This document shows, piece after piece, positions 46,170-55,558 of a DNA stretch of 64,000 nucleotides. This DNA comes from Aquitalea magnusonii (GTDB lineage: Bacteria; Pseudomonadota; Gammaproteobacteria; Burkholderiales; Chromobacteriaceae). The stretch lies in assembly GCF_003202035.1 (NCBI RefSeq), contig NZ_QJKC01000006.1, positions 62,001 to 126,000 on the forward strand, given 5' to 3'. Position 1 is the first letter of the stretch; each line of letters begins with the position of its first letter. Made by a program: the position numbers and the translations under genes. The notes under the pieces are model-generated. The model did not search any database and had not been told where the DNA came from. It saw only the letters and a program-made list of their open reading frames with translations.

Positions 46170-47097
46170 TGGCGCCCTGTGTAGCGGGATAAGCCTGGTA
46201 CTGCGCGCGCCAGCGTGCAGCCTCTGCCCGCAGACAGTCCGCCAGCTGCAGGGTGGCCGGTCCGGCCGCCGGCGGATCGGCCAGTACCAGGTAAAGACCG
46301 GCCTTGCGCAAGGCCCCATGCGCCAGCGGCAAGGGCTTGAGCCGGCCCGCCGCCACACTATCGGCAATGCGGTGCCAGGCCAGCCAGCCAAAGGCAAAGC
46401 CCTGCTCCACTGCGGCAATGGCCGTTTCCGGCTGTGATACCGTCCAGCGCTGCCAGGCGCCCAGCCAGCCCTCATCGCGCGGCTGGCGCTGACCGGAATC
46501 GCGCAACACCACTTGCACCTGCTGTTGCAGGTCATCCATGCCCAATGGCCGGCCAAGTGCATGCAGGGGATGCTGTGGCGCGGCGCAGGCGACAAACTCG
46601 GCATCCAGCAGCCAGTCGCCCAGAAAACCCTGCGGCACCCGGCCCGCCACCGCCAGCTCCACCTGCCCACCATGCAGGGCATCATCGGCGCCGGACATCA
46701 CCACCTCATGCATTTGCAAGCGGGTACTCGGGCAATGACTGGCAAACTGCCCCAGCGCAGGCAACAACGCCGGCGTGGGAAACAGGCTGTCCACCGCCAG
46801 GCGTACTTCGGCTTCCCAGCCTTGCAGCAAGGAGCGCGCCTTCTCTTCCAGTCGCAATGATGCCGCCAGCACGTTTTGAGCGTCGCGCAACAGCACCTCG
46901 CCCGCCGCGGTCAGCACCATGCGTCGCCCCTGCGCCTGCAATAGCGCCACTCCCAGCTGCTCCTGTAATTGCGCCACCATATAACTGACCGATGACTGGC
47001 TGCGGTGCATGGCCTTGGCCGCCTGGGCAAAACCGCCCTCACTGACAATGCATTGCAAGACCTGCCATTGCTCCCAGGTGGTTCTGGCCTGTTTCAT
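46165..47097 (-). CDS. LysR-family transcriptional regulator
   Basis: 310 aa. The N-terminal helix-turn-helix (EGGFAQAAKAMHRSQSSVSY) and the usual LysR substrate-binding part (residues ~90-300) are visible; the start is MKQARTTWEQWQVLQCIV. It is divergent from the first pirin gene (125-nt gap), so it most likely controls the pirins. The ATG at 47097 fits the family; the frame runs further upstream without conservation. Confidence 0.92.
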   Translation of the reverse strand: MKQARTTWEQWQVLQCIVSEGGFAQAAKAMHRSQSSVSYMVAQLQEQLGVALLQAQGRRMVLTAAGEVLLRDAQNVLAASLRLEEKARSLLQGWEAEVRLAVDSLFPTPALLPALGQFASHCPSTRLQMHEVVMSGADDALHGGQVELAVAGRVPQGFLGDWLLDAEFVACAAPQHPLHALGRPLGMDDLQQQVQVVLRDSGQRQPRDEGWLGAWQRWTVSQPETAIAAVEQGFAFGWLAWHRIADSVAAGRLKPLPLAHGALRKAGLYLVLADPPAAGPATLQLADCLRAEAARWRAQYQAYPATQGAK

Positions 47098-47222
47098 ATA
47101 TTTGATTTTCAGATTGATTACTACTGATTTTTGCGCTTTTTTATCCAAATATCCACTGCAATAATGCAGTCCATGATCAACGGCCAGGCCCAGCAACGCC
47201 GGCCCCGACAAGGAGATGCAAG

Positions 47223-48077
47223 ATGAGCATGCACACCATCAGCCGCGAAGTAGAACGCCTGGTCAATGGCATGGAGGTTTCAGACGGTGCCGGTGTCCGC
47301 CTGCTGCGGGTACTGACCCACGACCTGCAACGCCGGCTCGACCCCTTCCTGATGCTGGATGAATTCCGTTCGGACAATCCGGATGACTATATCGCCGGCT
47401 TCCCCGACCACCCGCACCGTGGCTTTGAAACCGTCACCTATATGCTGGATGGCCGCATGCGCCACCGCGACAGCACCGGCCAAGAGGGGCTGCTGGGACC
47501 GGGCGGCGTGCAGTGGATGACTGCCGGTCGCGGCCTGGTGCACTCAGAAATCCCCGAGCAGCAAGACGGCCTGATGCACGGCTTTCAATTGTGGGTGAAC
47601 CTGCCGGCCAAGAACAAGATGATTGCGCCGTGGTATCGCGACATCCCCAGTGCCGAGATTCCGGAACAGCAAACCGGGCATGGCAGCCACTTGCGCTTGA
47701 TTGCCGGACAGGTAGGCGAGCAGCTTGCAGCCATCCAGCGCCCGGATAGCGAGCCGCTGTATCTGGACGTGCATCTGGCCGGTGGGCAAAGTGAATTTCT
47801 CGCCATTCCGGCAGAACACAATGCCTTCATCTATGTTTATCAGGGTGAGCTGCAGGCTGGCAGCCATGAGCAAGTGGTGCGCCAGCGTCAAATGGCGATT
47901 CTGGCCAATGACCGCGCTGCCAGTGGCATCCGCGTCAGCAGTAGCGAAGCTGCCCGCTTCCTGCTGGTGGCCGGCAAGCCCTTGAACGAGCCGATTGCCC
48001 AGTGGGGACCGTTCGTGATGAATACCCGTGCCGAACTGGAAGCCGCCGCCGACGACTTCCGCAACGGGCGCTTTTAA
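47223..48077 (+). CDS. Pirin-family protein 1
   Basis: 284 aa, bicupin pirin fold. Metal ligands: FPDHPHRGFETVTYM (two His) and the later LVHSEIPEQ (His, Glu). Bacterial pirins such as YhhW have quercetinase-like activity or redox-sensing roles; the substrate here is unknown. AAGGAGATGCA precedes the ATG. Downstream is another pirin gene; a LysR regulator lies divergently upstream. Confidence 0.93.
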   Translation: MSMHTISREVERLVNGMEVSDGAGVRLLRVLTHDLQRRLDPFLMLDEFRSDNPDDYIAGFPDHPHRGFETVTYMLDGRMRHRDSTGQEGLLGPGGVQWMTAGRGLVHSEIPEQQDGLMHGFQLWVNLPAKNKMIAPWYRDIPSAEIPEQQTGHGSHLRLIAGQVGEQLAAIQRPDSEPLYLDVHLAGGQSEFLAIPAEHNAFIYVYQGELQAGSHEQVVRQRQMAILANDRAASGIRVSSSEAARFLLVAGKPLNEPIAQWGPFVMNTRAELEAAADDFRNGRF

Positions 48078-48152
48078 AGCGGCCAGCAAAATAGCCTGGC
48101 GTCGCCGGGGCAAACCGCGTCGACGCAGGCAACAGCCGTTTTTGTTGCCGGC
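48078..48152 (+). repeat. Short element, diverged copy B
   Basis: Starts with AGCGGC immediately after the pirin 1 stop codon. The first 54 nt align without gaps to the element at 55307, with about 38 identical bases; the match is best at GACGCAGGCA (48121-48130). The right end, TTTTTGTTGCCGGC, is an imperfect inverted copy of the left end (AGCGGCCAGCAAAA), so it looks like an internally deleted copy. Confidence 0.5.
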
Positions 48153-48170
48153 ACTTCACCACGCACCCGC

Positions 48171-48201
48171 AACGGGCCAGCCAGCAGGCTGGCCCGTTTC
48201 C
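48171..48201 (+). terminator. Hairpin between the two pirin genes
   Basis: AACGGGCCAGCC (48171-48182), loop AGCA, GGCTGGCCCGTT (48187-48198) is a 12-bp perfect stem followed by TCC. The T-run is short, so it may attenuate rather than fully stop transcription into pirin 2. Confidence 0.6.
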
Positions 48202-48224
48202 GGTGAATGACAAAGGGTAGACAG

Positions 48225-49100
48225 ATGAATACATGGAGCGCGCGTATCAGCGCCAAAACCAGCGATATCGGCTTTCCGGTGCGCCGCCTGCTGCCTGGCA
48301 GGCAGGCCCGCCACATCGGCCCCTTCATTTTTCTCGACCACATGGGTCCCGCCCACTTCAACCTGAACGAGCGCAGCAATGATGTACGGCCACACCCGCA
48401 TATCGGGCTGGCCACCCTCACCTATCTGTTCAGCGGCGCCATGCTGCACCGCGACAGCCTGGGCAGCGTGCAGCGCATCGAGCCGGGTGCCGCCAACCTG
48501 ATGGTGGCCGGCCGCGGCATCGTGCATTCGGAAAGGATTCCGGACGACATCCGCAGCACGGGCCAGGCGGTGGAAGGCCTGCAACTGTGGCTGGCACTGC
48601 CGCTGGCCCTGGAAGAGTGCGAGCCCGCCTTCATGCACTATGCCAGCACGGCACTGCCGGCATGGCAGCAGGATGGCAGCCATGTGCAACTGGTATTGGG
48701 CAAGGCCTGGGGACGCAGCTCGCCGGTAGCCTTTCCCGGCGAGGCCCTGTACGCCGTCATCGAGATGGCCGCCGGCGCCGAGCTGGTGATACCCGCCGGC
48801 TTTGCCGAACGCGGCATATATCTGGCCAGCGGCAGCATCAGCCTGGGCGGCGAGTCGCTGCAAGCCGGCGAACTGGGACTACTGGCGGCGGAGATGCCGG
48901 AAGCGCGCATTCATGCCGGGCAAGCCAGTCGGCTAGCCTTGCTGGCAGGTCCCACGCCGGATGCCCACCGCATCCTGGACTGGAACTTCGTTTCCAGCCG
49001 CATGGAGCGCATCCGCCAGGCGCGCGATGACTGGCAGCAGGGCCGCTTTGCCGCCGTACCGGGAGAAAGCGAATTCATCCCCCTGCCCAGCCGCAGCTGA
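48225..49100 (+). CDS. Pirin-family protein 2
   Basis: 291 aa. PFIFLDHMGPAHFNLNERS and the metal motif RPHPHIGLATLTYLF, then GRGIVHSERIPDD, are pirin features. It is a different subgroup from pirin 1 (no close identity beyond the motifs). AAAGGGTAG precedes the ATG. Tandem arrangement, with a hairpin in between, suggests linked but separately tuned expression. Confidence 0.92.
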   Translation: MNTWSARISAKTSDIGFPVRRLLPGRQARHIGPFIFLDHMGPAHFNLNERSNDVRPHPHIGLATLTYLFSGAMLHRDSLGSVQRIEPGAANLMVAGRGIVHSERIPDDIRSTGQAVEGLQLWLALPLALEECEPAFMHYASTALPAWQQDGSHVQLVLGKAWGRSSPVAFPGEALYAVIEMAAGAELVIPAGFAERGIYLASGSISLGGESLQAGELGLLAAEMPEARIHAGQASRLALLAGPTPDAHRILDWNFVSSRMERIRQARDDWQQGRFAAVPGESEFIPLPSRS

Positions 49101-49327
49101 CCGGCACTGGCCGGCAGCCGGGCAGGCTGGATTTTTTGTCAAGAACACGGCGAACCGCCCTGGCTTTATTACCAGTACAAACACGGGCTAACATCACTAT
49201 CAAGTCTATACATCAGCACAACAACAGATTTTCCGATGCCGGCAGAGCAGACGACCCCGTCAGCAGGAGCGATGACAGTCGGTAACGGAAGGATATGCCC
49301 ACACACCGTGTTACCAGGGAGAAACCC
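49101..49327. other. 227-bp intergenic region before the double-PAS gene
   Basis: No gene recognised. It should hold the promoter for the downstream chemoreceptor-like gene; no clear sigma-28 or sigma-54 site is visible. Confidence 0.4.
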
Positions 49328-50653
49328 ATGTTCAATCGCAAGCTGCTGGCCGAACTTGATGCCCAAAAACAAACCCAGCAAGAACTTCAATCCTTGCTGG
49401 ATGCGGTGAGTGCCTCCACCGCCATCATCCGTTTTGATCTGGATTGCAAGGTAGTGCATGCCAACGAAAATTTTGCCCGCACCATGGGCTATGCCAGTGC
49501 GGCAGAACTGCCTGGCCTGCATCACCGCAACTTCTGCGAGGCGGCCTATGCCAGCTCGCGCGAGTACACCAGCTTCTGGGACAGCCTGCAGCGCGGCCAG
49601 CCGTTCACCGGCCAGGTCAAGCGGCTGAAAAAGGATGGCACGCCGGTGTGGCTGGAAGCCAGTTACAACCCGGTGCGCAACAGTGCCGGCAAGCTGGTCG
49701 GCTTTATCAAGTTCGCCAGTGATGTGACCGACAAGGTGCTGGCCGCACAGAAAAACCAGGCGGCACTCACCGCCATCGACCGCTCGATGGCGGTGATCGA
49801 ATTCCAGCCCGACGGCACCATTACCAACGCCAATGCCAACTTCCTCAGCACCATGGGCTACAGCAGGGATGAGCTGATCGGACGGCATCACCGCCAGCTC
49901 TGCCCCAGCGATCTGGTACAAAGCGAAGACTACCAGCGCTTGTGGAACAATCTGCGCAGCGGCCAGTTCTTTTCCGGGCGCATTACCCGCCTGGCCCGCG
50001 ACGGCAGCGAACGCTGGCTGGAGGCCACTTACAATCCGGTATTCGACAGCGAAGGCAAGGTCATCTCCATCATCAAGTTCGCCACCGATGTCACCCAGGC
50101 GGTGAAACGGCAGCAGCAGGAGCAGGACAGTGCCATTTTCGCCTTCAATACCTCGCAGCAGACCCGCCACTGGGCCGACGAGGGAGTGAGCAGCGTGCAG
50201 CAGGCGGTGCATGAAATCGAGGACATGGCCGGCGATATCGGCAAGGCCGGCGACACCGTCCAGCAGCTGGGCGCCAATTCCGAGCGCATCGGCAGCATTG
50301 TGCAGACCATCAAGGACATCGCCGATCAGACCAATCTGCTGGCACTGAACGCCGCCATCGAAGCCGCGCGCGCCGGCGAAATGGGACGTGGCTTTGCCGT
50401 GGTGGCCGATGAAGTACGCAAGCTGGCCGAGCGCACCAGCGCCTCCACCGCCGAGATTTCGCAAATGGTGTCATCCATCCAGACCAGCACCGGGGCGGCC
50501 GTGGACAGCATGGGCGTGATCGGGGTCAAGGCGCGCTCCAGCGTGGGCAATGTCGGCAAGGTGGGCGAAATCATCACCCAGATCCGCAGCGGTGCCGATT
50601 CGGTGGTGACCGCCATCCAGCAAATCGCCAGCGAACGCGGCGTCAACGCCTGA
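49328..50653 (+). CDS. Soluble chemoreceptor-like protein with two PAS domains (BdlA-like)
   Basis: 441 aa with no membrane segment. PAS 1 spans ~20-135 ([20 protein letters not shown]) and PAS 2 ~145-260 ([20 protein letters not shown]), each followed by the typical RDGxxxWLEAxYNPV pattern. A short MCP signalling hairpin follows, with the conserved tip [21 protein letters not shown]. The layout matches BdlA of Pseudomonas aeruginosa, a biofilm-dispersal regulator. AGGGAG precedes the ATG. No chemotaxis kinase gene is adjacent. Confidence 0.9.
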   Translation: MFNRKLLAELDAQKQTQQELQSLLDAVSASTAIIRFDLDCKVVHANENFARTMGYASAAELPGLHHRNFCEAAYASSREYTSFWDSLQRGQPFTGQVKRLKKDGTPVWLEASYNPVRNSAGKLVGFIKFASDVTDKVLAAQKNQAALTAIDRSMAVIEFQPDGTITNANANFLSTMGYSRDELIGRHHRQLCPSDLVQSEDYQRLWNNLRSGQFFSGRITRLARDGSERWLEATYNPVFDSEGKVISIIKFATDVTQAVKRQQQEQDSAIFAFNTSQQTRHWADEGVSSVQQAVHEIEDMAGDIGKAGDTVQQLGANSERIGSIVQTIKDIADQTNLLALNAAIEAARAGEMGRGFAVVADEVRKLAERTSASTAEISQMVSSIQTSTGAAVDSMGVIGVKARSSVGNVGKVGEIITQIRSGADSVVTAIQQIASERGVNA

Positions 50654-50664
50654 GCAGCGCCATC

Positions 50665-51846
50665 CTATTGCCGTAACTTGTCGGCCGGGTAGGCATAGAC
50701 CACCCGGCCGCGCTCCACCTTGCCGATCACCGGGACATTCAGCTCCAGCGCCTCGTGGTCGGTGCGGCTGAATGGCTGCTTGTAAGTGGTGATCACCCCG
50801 GCCACCGGCTGCCTGAGGTTTTCCAGCGCGTGCACGATGGCCACGCCATCCAGCGAGCCGGCCTGGCGGATGGCCTCGGCCAGCAGCTTCATGCCGTCAT
50901 AGCCTTGTGCCGCCGAGGGCGGCGAAGGAATGCGCCGGGTGTGGAACAGCCACTGGTAGCCATCCAGAAAATCGCGCCGGCGCCCGCTGTCATCCTCGTC
51001 CGGAATATAGCTTTGCACCATGCGCGCCCCCTCGCCATTGGGGCCGGCATTATCGATGAAATTGGACATCGACAGCGTCCAGCTGCCGATGATGGGCACC
51101 TTCCAGTCCATGCGCGCCATGGTATTGGCCAGCTCGGCCAGCTCCGGGCCGATGGCATAAGTCAGAATGGCCTGGCTGCCGGCATTGCGCGCCTGCAGCA
51201 GCGCATTGGCCATGTCCCGCTCCTGCAGGTTGAAGCGCGCCACATAACTGGGCTTGAGCCCATGCTGGCCCAGTGCGCGCTCCAGCTCCATCAGCCCCTG
51301 GTAACCGTAATTGGTGTTGTCGGCAAAAATGGCCAGCTTGCGATAAGCCGAACGCTGCACCGCCTCGCGCACGATCAGCGGCGCCTGCAGATCATCCGCG
51401 GCCGCCACCCGGAAAATGAAATTGTCGCTATTGCCATGCAGCGGAAACTGCCGGGTGAGAATGGCTGCGGTGGCCACCGCCAGCATCACCGGCACCCGCG
51501 CGTCCTGATAATTCTTGCTGGCCGCCAGCGCCACCCCGGTATTGACGAAGCCCACCACCGCCACCACCCGTTCCTGGGTCAGCAGTTGCTGCGCCACCTT
51601 GATGCCGCGCGCCGGCAGGCCGCCATCGTCACGCTCCACCAGCTCGATCGGCCGCCCCAGCAGCCCGCCGCTGCGATTGATTTCCGCCGCCGCCAGCCGG
51701 ATGCCATTGCGCATGCTCAGGCCCATCGGTGCCGAACCACCGGTAAAGGCACCGGGCACGCCAATGCGGATGGGCTGCACCGCAGCCGTTGCCAGGCTGC
51801 ACACCAGACACAATAAAGCCCCACCCATTAAGCTGATCCCGCGCAT
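50665..51846 (-). CDS. ABC-type branched-chain amino-acid-like substrate-binding protein
   Basis: 393 aa periplasmic type I binding protein. Signal peptide ~1-22, then IRIGVPGAFTGGSAPMGLSM and VVGFVNTGVALAASKNYQDARVPVMLA, typical of LivJ-like proteins. YGYQGLMELERALGQHGLKP follows. No transporter genes are nearby. It is divergent from a PAS histidine kinase (208 nt between starts), and such orphan binding proteins often serve as sensory partners. Ligand unknown. Confidence 0.88.
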   Translation of the reverse strand: MRGISLMGGALLCLVCSLATAAVQPIRIGVPGAFTGGSAPMGLSMRNGIRLAAAEINRSGGLLGRPIELVERDDGGLPARGIKVAQQLLTQERVVAVVGFVNTGVALAASKNYQDARVPVMLAVATAAILTRQFPLHGNSDNFIFRVAAADDLQAPLIVREAVQRSAYRKLAIFADNTNYGYQGLMELERALGQHGLKPSYVARFNLQERDMANALLQARNAGSQAILTYAIGPELAELANTMARMDWKVPIIGSWTLSMSNFIDNAGPNGEGARMVQSYIPDEDDSGRRRDFLDGYQWLFHTRRIPSPPSAAQGYDGMKLLAEAIRQAGSLDGVAIVHALENLRQPVAGVITTYKQPFSRTDHEALELNVPVIGKVERGRVVYAYPADKLRQ

Positions 51847-52054
51847 GCCGCCCGTCTTCCCGCCTGATTGAAACCAGCCGCGAGATTACCCCCGGCACAG
51901 GCATGGACTCAAGTGCCATGCGCAATGACTTGCCGGCAGGCCACAACCGCGGGCCAACCCTTACTGTCAGCGGCGGCCGCTTGTCGTAAACTGGAGCAAA
52001 CCATTCCGGCTCGCCTGCGACCCGGCCCTCGTCACCCACCCGCTCCCGCCCTCT

Positions 52055-54700
52055 ATGCGCACACCCCGCTTTTACGAGTTTCGCAAACGCAGCGGCTGGT
52101 ACCAGCTGTTTCCCAACACCACCATCGTGCTGTTCTTCCTCACCATGGGGGTGATGCTGTGGACGCTGGATGCCCGCGAGGCCGAACAGCAAAAGAGCAA
52201 TCTGGCGCGCGATGCCTTGTGGGCCGAACAAACCCTGCAGCTGAAACTGGAAGACAATCTGGCGCAGCTGACCGATCTGGCACGCAGCCTGGGCAGCGGC
52301 GAAACCGACGAAGCCGGCTTCCAGACCCAGGCCTCGCAGCTGCTGGCCAACACCCCGGAAATGCTGGCAGTAGCGCGCAGCGACAGCCATGGCCTGCTGC
52401 GCTGGACTGCGCCCTACGAAGAAGGGCCACTGTCGCCCGGCGGCAGCATCCAGGCCCAGGATGCCTTCAAGCTGGCACAGCAAAACGGCCGCTTTGCCTA
52501 CAGCGCCCCGTTTCGCCGCAGCAATGGCAGCTGGCGTTACGAGCTGCACATACCGCTCTACCAGAACGGCCAGTTCAACGGCATGCTGGTGGCCACCTTC
52601 GATGCCGACAATGTGGTGCGCCGGCTGCCGCCGGCCTGGTTCAGTGAAAAATACCAGCTGGAACTGCAAACCCGCGACGGCAACACCATCGCCCGCAACG
52701 CGCAGAACCGCTTGCGCAGCGGCCCGGCGGAAAAGCTGGAACTGCCCGGCACCGGCATGATCATCAGCGCCCGCCCGGTACGCGGCGCCATGACCCAGGC
52801 CCGCCTGCTGCAACTGGGCCTGATCGGCGGCATGGCCCTGCTCACCCTGCTCAGCCTGCTCAGCCTCAACCGCCATATCCGCGGCCGGGTAGAAGCCGAA
52901 CGCGAGCGCGACCGCGTCTACAAGCTGTCGCAGGAAATGCTGGGCGTGGTAAGGCGTGACACCACCATCCTGCAGCTCAACCCGGCCTTCGAGCAGGGGC
53001 TGGGTTATCGTGCCGACGAATTGCTGGGCACTTCCTTCCTTAACTATCTGCTGCCCGAGGAGCGGGAAAGCGCCCGCGACAGCTTCGAGCGCCTGTTCGA
53101 CACCGGCGGGGCCGACCGCTTCGTGCAGACGCGCATCCTCACCAAACAGGGCGAAGTACGCTGGATCGTCTGGGCGCTCAGCCCGCTGGCCGACAGCGGC
53201 GTCGCCTATGTCTCCGGCCGCGACATCACTGCGGAAAAACAGGCCGAACAGGCGCTGCGCCAGGAGTCGGCCTTCCGCAAGGCCATGGAAGATTCGCTGG
53301 TAGTGGGCATCCGCGCCATCGACCTGCAAGGCCGCATCAGCTACGTCAACCCCTCGTTCTGCGCCCTCACCGGCTATAGCGAGCAAGAACTGATCGGCCA
53401 GGCCGCGCCCTACCCCTACTGGCGCCAAGGCCCGCTCAGCGAGGGCAACCGGCGCGACCTAGACGACACCCTGGCCGGCAATGCCCCGCCCGAGGGCTTC
53501 CAGTCCATCTTGCAGCGCAAGAATGGCGAAGAATTCGACGCCCACATCCTGGCCTCGCCGCTGATCGATGCCAGTGGCCGCCACACCGGCTGGATGGCCG
53601 TGCTGACCGACATTACCGAGCGGCTGGAAGCCCAGCGCCGGCTGGAAGCCTCGCACGACCGCTTTGTCACGGTGATCGAAGGGCTGGATGCCGCGGTCGC
53701 CGTGGTCGACCCCGCCACACTGGAGCTGCTGTTCTGCAACCAGCGCTACCAGCACTGGTTCACCCCGGACCAGCCGGCCGACAGCCAGCTGGGCTATTGC
53801 GACCTGCGCCTGGTCGAGCTGATGCGCAGCGCCCGCGACGTGGACATGGAAGTGTGGATGGACCCGCCGGCGCGCTGGATCTCCATGCGTCGGCGCAGCA
53901 TACGCTGGGTGAACGGGCGCATTGTCTCCATGACCATTCTCACCGACACCACCCAGCAACACGATGCCGAAGAGCGCTACCAGCAGCAGATGCAGCAGCT
54001 GCAATCCACTTCACGCCTGGTGACCATGGGCGAGATGGCCTCCACCCTGGCCCACGAGCTGAACCAGCCGCTGTCCGCCATTGCCAACTACCAGGCCGGC
54101 TGCATCGAGCGCATCCGCCAGGGCAAGGCCACGCCGGAAACCCTGCTGCCGGTGATGGAAAAAATCACCGCCCAGGCCGAGCGTGCCGGCACCGTGGTGC
54201 GGCGTATCCGCGAGTTCGTCAAACAGAGCGAACCAGACCGCAAGACCTGCCAGCTCACCGACATCATCGAAGCCTCGCTGGCCATTGCCGATATCGAAGC
54301 GCGCCGCCAGGCCGCCACCATCGACGTCAAACTGGCCCCGGCACTGCCCGCCCTGTACGTCGACCCCATCCTGGTGGAGCAGGTACTGCTCAACCTGATC
54401 AAGAACGGCATCGAAGCCATGCAGGACTGCCCGGCCAGCGAGCGGGTGCTGCATGTGGAAGCCCGTCAGCTCAACCCGCGCCGCATCGAAATCGCCATCA
54501 GCGACCACGGCCACGGCGTGCCGCTGGATCTGAAAGAACGCCTGTTCGATGCCTTCTTCACCACCAAGGCCGAAGGCATGGGCATGGGCCTGAACATCTG
54601 CCGCACCATCATCGAATTCCACGAAGGCCAATTGTGGGTGGAAGACAATCCCGGTGGTGGTAGTATTTTCCGATTCACGCTACCGGTGTCCGAAACATGA
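52055..54700 (+). CDS. Membrane PAS histidine kinase
   Basis: 881 aa. TM1 (~22-38) and TM2 (~249-268) bracket a ~210-aa periplasmic sensor region. Then come about three PAS domains (~290-410, ~415-530, ~535-640), each with the usual core (for example SGRDITAEKQAEQAL). The phosphoacceptor is H667 in TLAHELNQPLSAIANYQAG, and the ATPase domain shows VLLNLIKNGIEAM and EGMGMGLNICRTIIEFHEG. It resembles the FixL/DctB-type kinases. The response regulator gene overlaps it by 4 nt. Confidence 0.93.
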   Translation: MRTPRFYEFRKRSGWYQLFPNTTIVLFFLTMGVMLWTLDAREAEQQKSNLARDALWAEQTLQLKLEDNLAQLTDLARSLGSGETDEAGFQTQASQLLANTPEMLAVARSDSHGLLRWTAPYEEGPLSPGGSIQAQDAFKLAQQNGRFAYSAPFRRSNGSWRYELHIPLYQNGQFNGMLVATFDADNVVRRLPPAWFSEKYQLELQTRDGNTIARNAQNRLRSGPAEKLELPGTGMIISARPVRGAMTQARLLQLGLIGGMALLTLLSLLSLNRHIRGRVEAERERDRVYKLSQEMLGVVRRDTTILQLNPAFEQGLGYRADELLGTSFLNYLLPEERESARDSFERLFDTGGADRFVQTRILTKQGEVRWIVWALSPLADSGVAYVSGRDITAEKQAEQALRQESAFRKAMEDSLVVGIRAIDLQGRISYVNPSFCALTGYSEQELIGQAAPYPYWRQGPLSEGNRRDLDDTLAGNAPPEGFQSILQRKNGEEFDAHILASPLIDASGRHTGWMAVLTDITERLEAQRRLEASHDRFVTVIEGLDAAVAVVDPATLELLFCNQRYQHWFTPDQPADSQLGYCDLRLVELMRSARDVDMEVWMDPPARWISMRRRSIRWVNGRIVSMTILTDTTQQHDAEERYQQQMQQLQSTSRLVTMGEMASTLAHELNQPLSAIANYQAGCIERIRQGKATPETLLPVMEKITAQAERAGTVVRRIREFVKQSEPDRKTCQLTDIIEASLAIADIEARRQAATIDVKLAPALPALYVDPILVEQVLLNLIKNGIEAMQDCPASERVLHVEARQLNPRRIEIAISDHGHGVPLDLKERLFDAFFTTKAEGMGMGLNICRTIIEFHEGQLWVEDNPGGGSIFRFTLPVSET

Positions 54701-55305
54701 GTGCCAGTTCCCCTCACGTTCACATCGTCGATGACGACGAAGCTTTTCGCGACTCGCTGGTTTTCCTGCTGGAAAGCCACGACTACGCCATTTCCTGTCA
54801 TGCCAGCGCCGAAGCCCTGCTGGAAAACTTCCAGCCACAGGGTGCCGGCTGCCTGATTGTCGACATCCGCATGCCCGGCATGAGCGGGCTGGAGCTGTTT
54901 GACGAGCTCAGCGCCCGCCACAACCCCTGGCCGGTCATCTTCATCACCGGCCATGGCGACGTGCCGATGGCGGTGCAGGCGGTCAAACGCGGCGCACACG
55001 ACTTTCTGGAAAAACCCTTCAACCAGCAGGCCCTGCTCACGGCGGTCGACAGCGCACTGTCACTCAGCCAGCAACAACAGGCCAGCAGTGCCGCCCGTGA
55101 CCGCTTTGCCGATTGCCTGGCCTCGCTCACCACCCGTGAACGCGAGGTACTGGACAAGGTGGTGGAAGGCAAGATGAACAAGGTGATTGCCGACGAGCTG
55201 GGCATCAGCATCAAGACGGTGGAAGCCCACCGCGGCAAGATGATGGACAAGATGAAAGTGCGCTCGATTGCCGACCTGGTGCAGGCGGTGATGGCGCATC
55301 GCTAA
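54697..55305 (+). CDS. FixJ/NarL-type response regulator
   Basis: 202 aa. Receiver domain with VDDDEAF, phosphorylation site D56 (LIVDIRMPGMSGLEL), T84 region FITGHGDVPMAV and K106 in FLEKPFN. The C-terminal LuxR-type helix-turn-helix is LTTREREVLDKVVEGKMNK to KTVEAHRGKMMDKM. It overlaps the kinase gene by 4 nt (ATGA), so the two form a coupled two-component pair. Confidence 0.95.
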   Translation: MSASSPHVHIVDDDEAFRDSLVFLLESHDYAISCHASAEALLENFQPQGAGCLIVDIRMPGMSGLELFDELSARHNPWPVIFITGHGDVPMAVQAVKRGAHDFLEKPFNQQALLTAVDSALSLSQQQQASSAARDRFADCLASLTTREREVLDKVVEGKMNKVIADELGISIKTVEAHRGKMMDKMKVRSIADLVQAVMAHR

Positions 55306-55306
55306 G

Positions 55307-55414
55307 AGCGGCGAACAAAACCTCGTAGAGCACCCGGGCCAAGGCGCGCCGACGCAGACAGTACAAAGAGTACGGCAAGGAGGCGCAACGCTGGAGCGGG
55401 GGTTTTGTTAGCGG
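55307..55414 (+). repeat. Short inverted-repeat element, copy A
   Basis: Begins right after the response-regulator stop. The ends AACAAAACC (55314-55322) and GGTTTTGTT (55401-55409) are perfect inverted repeats; the outer flanks (AGCGGCG.. and TAGCGGG) also fit imperfectly. Inside are CTCGTAGAG and GTACAAAGAGTAC, also dyads. About 100 bp, no coding capacity, hence MITE- or REP-like. A diverged copy lies at 48078-48152. Confidence 0.65.
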
Positions 55415-55510
55415 GTCTAAACCCTGCCAGGACTGTCGCCAGCGGCAGGGCCATCCATGGCTGCAGCCCGCGGCGGCGGTGATGTTGTGCTGGCTGCGGC
55501 GCCATCCCAG

Positions 55511-55558
55511 GTACTGATCAGTACTATCCCTAATAGAAACAGATAGTTCTGATCAGTA
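55511..55558. promoter_or_regulatory. Pair of CTGATCAG palindromes
   Basis: GTACTGATCAGTAC (55511-55524) is a perfect 14-bp palindrome, and TTCTGATCAGTA (55547-55558) carries the same CTGATCAG core, with centres 35 bp apart. The pair could be paired operators about three to four helical turns apart. No promoter or gene can be tied to them here. Confidence 0.45.
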
